Shown here piece after piece: positions 58,978 through 64,000 of a stretch of DNA of 64,000 nucleotides. A program made the position numbers and the translations under genes. Every line of letters starts with the position of its first letter. The stretch's first letter is position 1. The notes under the pieces were generated by a model. It searched no databases. It was not told the DNA's origin and saw nothing but the letters and a program-made list of their open reading frames with translations. This DNA is from Gracilaria gracilis (lineage: Eukaryota > Rhodophyta > Florideophyceae > Gracilariales > Gracilariaceae), in assembly GCA_030374805.1 (NCBI GenBank), contig JARGSG010000019.1, positions 620,001 through 684,000 on the forward strand, in the 5' to 3' direction.

Positions 58978-59449
58978 GATGCCAATTGAGCAAGATATGA
59001 AGAGTCCGTTGACGTCGGGGGAGGCAGAACAGAGAAAGGGTTTGGAGCAAAAGGCGGCCACACCGGACCAGGAACTGTGGAGATTGCGGGGAGAAACCGG
59101 ATCGGGCGAAATGGGCACGTGTGTGGCGCAAGCGTGCACACGTATGACAGGCGTTCCACGAATAGGAGCTCTAAACCGCCGCTTTCGTTTGATCCGCGGT
59201 GGCGCGCGGCACGACGGCATGCGCCGCGCTGCACAGCGTTATACAAATTCTTGAAAGCAACGTCGCCGACGGCGAGCATCGCCACCACGTAGCGCTTCGT
59301 ACTACAAAGTTCGTACTACGAACTTCGTAGCCTGCCAAAGCGCAGATCCGTTACAAGTCGGCGCATCTCGCAGACTCTAGCGGTTGGAAACAGGTGACGG
59401 CGTAGCTTTGCTTGCGCCTCTTGGTAGCGACACCAACAAACGCTTCGCA
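58978..59449. promoter_or_regulatory. Divergent intergenic region (sufS / EBP1) with palindrome
   Basis: 472 bp between two outward-facing starts. It holds the perfect palindrome AAGTTCGTACTACGAACTT (59307-59325), overlapping a direct repeat of TTCGTACTAC (59296, 59310), about 130 bp before the EBP1 ATG. Confidence 0.45.
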
Positions 59450-60628
59450 ATGGCCGAGGCTCAGGAGGAGCGTGGAATAGATCAATCGGATGTTTTGGAG
59501 AAGTACAAGGCGGCTGGCGCAATTGTCGATGACGCATTTGACCTAGTACGGAAGGCCACCTATGCTGGAATGCCTGTGAGAACGCTATGCCAGTTGGGAG
59601 ATACAATTATTACGAATAAGGCGGCCGGTGTGTATTCCAAGGCACGGACTGAGAGTGGTGAGCGGTTAGAAAAGGGCGTCGCATTTCCGACATGCGTGTG
59701 CGTGAACAACTGCGTCAGTCACTTTTGTCCGATAGAGACCGATGCCAACGCAAACGACAAACTGGAGGCAGGCGATCAAATCACCGTCCAGTTTGGGGCG
59801 CATATCGATGGTTATGCAGCGATATCGGCACATACTATGCTCGTAAAAGAAAGCAAGGAGGCCACTGCGCCGCCACCTCTTCGCGGAAGAGCGGCTGATG
59901 TCGTTGTGGCTGCGTACACAGCAGCAGATGCCGCGCTGCGCCTGATGAAGGAGGGCAACAGTAATGAACAAGTGAGCGACCTATTTGCCTCTGTTGCGGC
60001 AGATTTTGAAGTTCAGTTGTTAGAAGGAGTTCTGAGTCATCAAATGAAGCGGTACGTGATTGATGGGTCCAAGGTGATTATGAACAAGCAGACTGTGGAA
60101 GCACATGCGGATCGGTGGCAGTTTGAACCTTATGAAGTATACAATCTGGATGTTGTTATGAGCACCGGTGATGGAAAGGCTATTGAGAAAGATACCAGAG
60201 AAACAGTGTACAAGAGACAGGTGGATGTGGATTACCAACTCAAGATGAAGACTTCTCGTCAGATATTGGCGGAAATCAACAAGTCCCACCCCACCATGCC
60301 TTTCACGCTGCGAGCTCTCAGTGATGCGAAGAAGGCTCGCATGGCAATGACTGAGATGATGAAGCACAATTTGGTCACTCCTTACCCCGTGCTGTATGAG
60401 AAGGACGGGGCAGTGATCGGAAGATGCTCCATGACTGTATTGATTACAGCAAACAATACGCTTGTGGTAACGAAGACCGCTATGCCCCCGGTAGAGTGTG
60501 ATAAGGAGCTTAGAAACGAGGAGGTCAAAGCCCTTCTGGCTATTTCGATGGAGAAGAAAAAGAAGAAGAAGAAGAAGAAGAAGAAGTCCGTCAGTGGGGC
60601 TGATGACGTGGATGCAATGGAGTCTTGA
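59450..60628 (+). CDS. PA2G4: EBP1/PA2G4-like protein (inactive methionine aminopeptidase fold)
   Basis: 392-aa homologue of ErbB3-binding protein 1/ARX1 relatives, a growth-linked factor that binds ribosomes and RNA. The start at 59450 (MAEAQEERGIDQSDVLEKYK) has good context (CGCAATGG). Diagnostic blocks are AGAIVDDAFDLVRKATYAG, FPTCVCVNNCVSHFCP, LEAGDQITVQFGAHIDGYAA, LEGVLSHQMKRYVIDGSKVI and EVYNLDVVMSTGDGKA. The metal ligands of true type 2 methionine aminopeptidases are not conserved, as in EBP1. The C-terminus has a run of about 11 lysines encoded by AAG/AAA repeats, comparable to the basic RNA-binding tail of PA2G4. Confidence 0.95.
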   Translation: MAEAQEERGIDQSDVLEKYKAAGAIVDDAFDLVRKATYAGMPVRTLCQLGDTIITNKAAGVYSKARTESGERLEKGVAFPTCVCVNNCVSHFCPIETDANANDKLEAGDQITVQFGAHIDGYAAISAHTMLVKESKEATAPPPLRGRAADVVVAAYTAADAALRLMKEGNSNEQVSDLFASVAADFEVQLLEGVLSHQMKRYVIDGSKVIMNKQTVEAHADRWQFEPYEVYNLDVVMSTGDGKAIEKDTRETVYKRQVDVDYQLKMKTSRQILAEINKSHPTMPFTLRALSDAKKARMAMTEMMKHNLVTPYPVLYEKDGAVIGRCSMTVLITANNTLVVTKTAMPPVECDKELRNEEVKALLAISMEKKKKKKKKKKKSVSGADDVDAMES

Positions 60629-61902
60629 TTCTGCAAGCTACTGTTTTCATAAGCGTCTTTGTGGAGTAGTGACGTTAACTGCGTCGCAGGAAGTCATGAT
60701 TTCCTGCGAGTTGCCGCTGGTTATGGTCGGCGGTGCTTTCTGGTATATCGTGAGGCTTTCCTCTGCACAAACTGCACGTCGTGGGTTACTGAGGAATTAC
60801 CCCCAGCCCTTCTGGTTTGTCGTAGCTTGAATACGAATATCGCAAGCTTATAAGGGTCAGTCCTTTGCGATTGCGGCTCGGTGTACTCGGGCGGTCGATA
60901 AGATTTCGGTGGTGTCGGTAGCTGTAGGTACATCAAAACCGCATTCGGGCGCCATCATTTTTCCAGAAACGAATATCCTTCTGAATGTTGTCGTTCACCT
61001 TCGTAAATCAAGCACAAGACTGTTTGCAAGCCGAACCATGTTTTAGACTCTGAAGTACCCTTGTACCATGTGTGCACAGTGTTGCTCTTGAAGAACATAT
61101 GCGATGATTGAACTTGTTTGGGAAGTGCGGTGACATTTAGAAAAAATAACTGTGTTGGGCCGCGCGCTTTTCCTGTTGAGAGGGTATTTGTTCTTCTTCG
61201 CTGTAGTGACTACAGTGAAGAAGAACAGATACCCTCTCAACACCCCTCTCTTTATCTTGGGAATATCATATTATCCTAATTATCATGAAGTGTGGACCAA
61301 ATGAACATTCTTTCACAAGCGCAGGCCAACACTTTGTTGGACCGTTCTCGTATAATCTCATCCACACGTAAATCCTGACGAACTACTTTTTAAGTATGGT
61401 TTATTACTCCCTATTTCGAAGCAACAGGAAAGCTACATTGGACGCCTCCTGAAAAACCAAATCGCAAACGCGCTTCTCAGTGGATATGCGCGTTTGCGTT
61501 TGGGTAGAGGTCCTGAAAATCGCAGTGGAACAAACCGCGAACCTAAGCGCTACGTAATCATCGAGAGTATGCAGCTTGCTCCTTCTCCCACCATCACCCT
61601 TTCAGTACGACTTCCTTCTTGACGCTTCTGATTCTTCATTCGTGTTGTACTGCAATGACCCATTGTCTCCCGCACTTGATTTTGACGCCAAAACGGCAAC
61701 CGTCGTCTAAAACTAAACTGGTCCGGGACCCTTACAGTCCGCGAAAAAGCTAGAGCCGAAGACAAAGTAAAACACGTAGACCAGGAAAACCACAAAAGTA
61801 AACAACAGATTGTCCTTTATTGCAATATAACTACTACAAAACCCGTATAGATCTGCAAAGTACTATATAGACCAACCGCTGAGACACAAACGCAAACGAA
61901 GA
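60629..61902. other. Non-coding region with hairpins, no gene seen
   Basis: About 1.3 kb downstream of EBP1. Contains a small GCAGGAA/TTCCTGC hairpin (about 60686-60708), the long hairpin at 61175-61241, and CGCAAACGCGC / GCGCGTTTGCG (61463-61498). No protein-like frame was recognised. Confidence 0.4.
61175..61241 (+). repeat. 33-bp inverted repeat (RNA-type hairpin)
   Basis: The arms 61175-61207 (starting GTTGAGAGGGTATTTGTTCT) and 61209-61241 are reverse complements except for two positions. Both exceptions would be G-U wobble pairs in a plus-strand transcript and A-C mismatches in a minus-strand one. The loop is essentially absent (one base). Confidence 0.88.
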
Positions 61903-63455
61903 TCAGTAGCTTTTGGTCGCCCTCTGCCCTTCTATCACAGCAACTAGACGCCTATGAATCGATTCATACAATTTCTGATGTACTCATCATCAATTTCATA
62001 CCAACAGTCCACGACATTCTTGGAAAGGTCTTCAATGTTAGCAAATTGATTTCCAACCTCATAAACACTCCTTGCCAAACGACCCTAGACATTTTTTATC
62101 AAACTAGTCTGGCAACGTTGCCAGCAAATCTACCACATCAATGTCTCGATCAGAAAGCCATTTTTTCGTGTAGTTTGACCGATGTGTTAATGCTTCGTCA
62201 TACATCAACGTCCATCTTTCACCGCAAGAATCAGCCGCAAACAAAAGTAAAGTACGCTCTAATATTTGTCAATACTAACTAAATCTTAGTTACCCTCCAC
62301 GTGGTCTAAATCACTTATTCCGTAATACGAAATTGCAGCCCAGATCATGATTTATTCACCACCTTGCTGTCTCTTATGTCGTACAAATACCGATAAGTTG
62401 TGGTGTCCGCCTGGTGGAGAGAACGCACGACGGCTCAACCTAAAGCGGAAAAACACACAACCAATATGGTAGTAGGGCACCTGAAACCCGCAGGGGCAAA
62501 CGGCGCGGCAACTAGTCTAGACCGTGTAAGTGTACGGTTGTAGACATCGACGCGCGGTAAAACCTGAAGAGTAATAGAGTAGCAAGTGACCAAGATGGTA
62601 GACTTACTGCCCTAGTGGTGCCTGACTTTAGAATACCCAAGCGGGAAGGCGAGGTGCACCGTAATATATACAAGATGCACCGACGCCGATCTCTCATGCG
62701 GGCATGACGTCATCGGCTGCACCCATGACCTAATGTCACGGGCCAGCAATGCTAAGCTATCGTAAACTATAAATTAGAAATAACAAATTATAAAATACAG
62801 AATACCAATTATGTGCAGTGCAGCCAGCAAGGCGCACCAGTAGGCCCACGTTGCACGAACCCATTGAGGTCTTATTGTACTACATCTTAAAAAATATCTC
62901 TGGGGTGGTGCGTAAGTCATGCCAGTATAAAGCGAGACCGTCAGGACCATCGAGGTTGAACTTCTTTTGGTCGGTAGAGACCACACGCTTCCATTTGATA
63001 GCTCCGAGCTCCCGTTCACTGCGCGCCCATTTGAGCCAGTTTTCTTTATGCGACTTTCTCATATAAGGCCCTCGAGGCATCCTCTGATAACGTAGGTGGG
63101 GCAATGCGGACAGAAGTTCTTGAACCCTGCGGACTGAGACTGGCAAATCGTACTGCTTCTTGATATCTGCGGTGCTGCTTCGCGACCTTGTAGCCTGTCT
63201 GACAAGAGCTCTGATGGTGGTGTTGGACAGTTTGACATTTCGTGGCTTGAATTGTCGCTGCTGGTGAGGCTTCGGCTTATTAAGGAACTTTTTGATGCAG
63301 CCACGGCTTCGTCCGATTTCCTCCGCTATCGCTCTCTGAGAGAGGCCGTGGCTGTGGTGAGCAAGAATGATGCCTTTCTCGCGGTTGGTTAAAACAGGCC
63401 CACGAGGCATGTTTGATGGGTGTTTGAGTTGAAATTTGGCACGTAGGCCAGTCAC
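61903..63455 (-). mobile_element. Broken Tc1/mariner element
   Basis: Minus-strand remains of one transposase. The 5' piece (62880-63410) is intact to just past the first catalytic Asp. After a gap of about 0.55 kb, the 3' piece (61903-62330) reads, with frameshifts and stops, MYDEALTH (second Asp), NYTKKWLSDRDIDVVDLLAT, FANIEDLSKNVVDCWYEIDD and RRLVAVIEGQRATKSY. These match the usual order of a Tc1 C-terminal half. The third catalytic site (LPDLNPIEN position) is degraded. The gap is larger than the ~150 bp expected, so extra DNA has probably been inserted. Terminal repeats were not found. Confidence 0.75.
62880..63410 (-). pseudogene. N-terminal part of Tc1/mariner transposase, truncated
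   Basis: Starts MPRGPVLTNREKGIILAHHS, a Tc1-type bipartite helix-turn-helix (GLSQRAIAEEIGRSRGCIKK). It continues through RRVQELLSALPHLRYQRMPR to WKRVVSTDQKKFNLDGPDGL, the first catalytic Asp. The usual DE pair is DQ here. A stop follows YWHDLRTTPEIFFKM, so the protein would lack two of three catalytic residues. The ATG at 63410 is the first in the frame. Confidence 0.82.
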
Positions 63456-64000
63456 GTGCCTTTATATATGTACGCAGAGTTTGATTTTGGCGCGCTTTTG
63501 GTAACAGAGTTCTGGTATAAAACATTTTGTGGGCTATATAAAATTTCGTGGATCTATAAAGCTTTCGACATATGTTTTTATGATTTGCGAAGTTCTGGAA
63601 AACGGTTTTTGTGGCTTTATGATATCCTTTTACAAGTCATTGTAAGTACTAACTACTCGGATCCTGTCTGGGCACCTCTGCAATGGGGTTTTTGTGTTGG
63701 TTCTGAATGAATTTCTGGATCTATAGACATTCCGCGGACTGTACCAACGACGCATCAGAAAAGATAAAATAAGAAGATCATCATGAAAATTTTTACAACA
63801 ATCGTTGGTTTTTGTTTCTTATGGCAGCGGATGCAATTCGTCGCTCATAACACGCACAGACCTTGATCACAAGACATTGAGTTACTTGCTCAGAGAGTTT
63901 AAACCGTACTACGTGAGAACACCATTTTGATAGGGGAAACGGTGCGAATGATGACAGACCCAAGGACGGGGGGACACAAAAACACAGCAAAAAGGACAAA
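63456..64000. other. AT-rich terminal region, no gene seen
   Basis: The last 545 bp hold TATA-like strings (GGGCTATATAAAATTTCG, about 63530) but no protein-like frame or repeat that I can support. Confidence 0.35.

Noticed and set aside
60549-60585. AAG/AAA microsatellite
   Set aside because: It is in frame and encodes the poly-lysine tail typical of EBP1/PA2G4 proteins, so it is part of the gene.
1-64000. CRISPR array, prophage or bacterial operon structure
   Set aside because: No regularly spaced repeats, no ribosome-binding-site-led gene chains, and the genes are eukaryotic with spliceosomal introns.

Overview
The window is nuclear DNA of a eukaryotic alga, most probably a mesophilic red alga (Rhodophyta). 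A nuclear gene with a plastid-targeting leader encodes a phycobilisome linker, which points to red algae. It sits beside other plastid-targeted genes (sufS, sufD, a PsbP-type lumen protein) and ordinary eukaryotic genes (UBA1, eIF2alpha, IRE1, TELO2, OST1). Introns are rare and short: I can place two, of 91 and 94 bp, both GT-AG. Genes are densely packed and often divergent or convergent. I cannot name the species.

Layout: 1-16.4 kb is a gene-dense arm: ALG6 (cut by the window edge), an unknown gene, ALG9, an alpha/beta hydrolase, a membrane RING E3, UBA1, a phycobilisome linker and an acidic unknown protein. 17.5-22.3 kb holds a near-complete non-LTR retrotransposon next to the 3' end of a decayed relative. 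23.5-25.8 kb holds a pogo/CENP-B-like transposase gene whose catalytic residues look lost. 26-38 kb is a second gene-dense arm: PsbP-like, eIF2alpha, a plastid FemAB-like protein, TELO2, OST1 and a REVEILLE-type MYB. 39-48 kb is a transposon block with two elements about 0.75 kb apart: a 5.3-kb element with perfect 34-bp terminal inverted repeats and a TAA target duplication encoding a giant DDE-like protein of a family I cannot name, and a 2.85-kb piggyBac-type element bounded by CTAG instead of TTAA. 48-60.6 kb is a third gene arm: sufD, TOP6A, an ELM2-SANT protein, IRE1, sufS and EBP1/PA2G4. The last 3 kb holds a long RNA-type hairpin and a broken Tc1/mariner element.

Functional links: ALG6 and ALG9 build the dolichol-linked N-glycan precursor, OST1 belongs to the complex that transfers it, and IRE1 senses ER folding stress. 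SufS and SufD are two parts of the plastid iron-sulfur assembly pathway. These are neighbours in a eukaryotic genome, so co-regulation is not implied. The strongest candidate for something undescribed is the 38,958-44,276 element; next are the CTAG-bounded piggyBac and the apparently domesticated pogo transposase.
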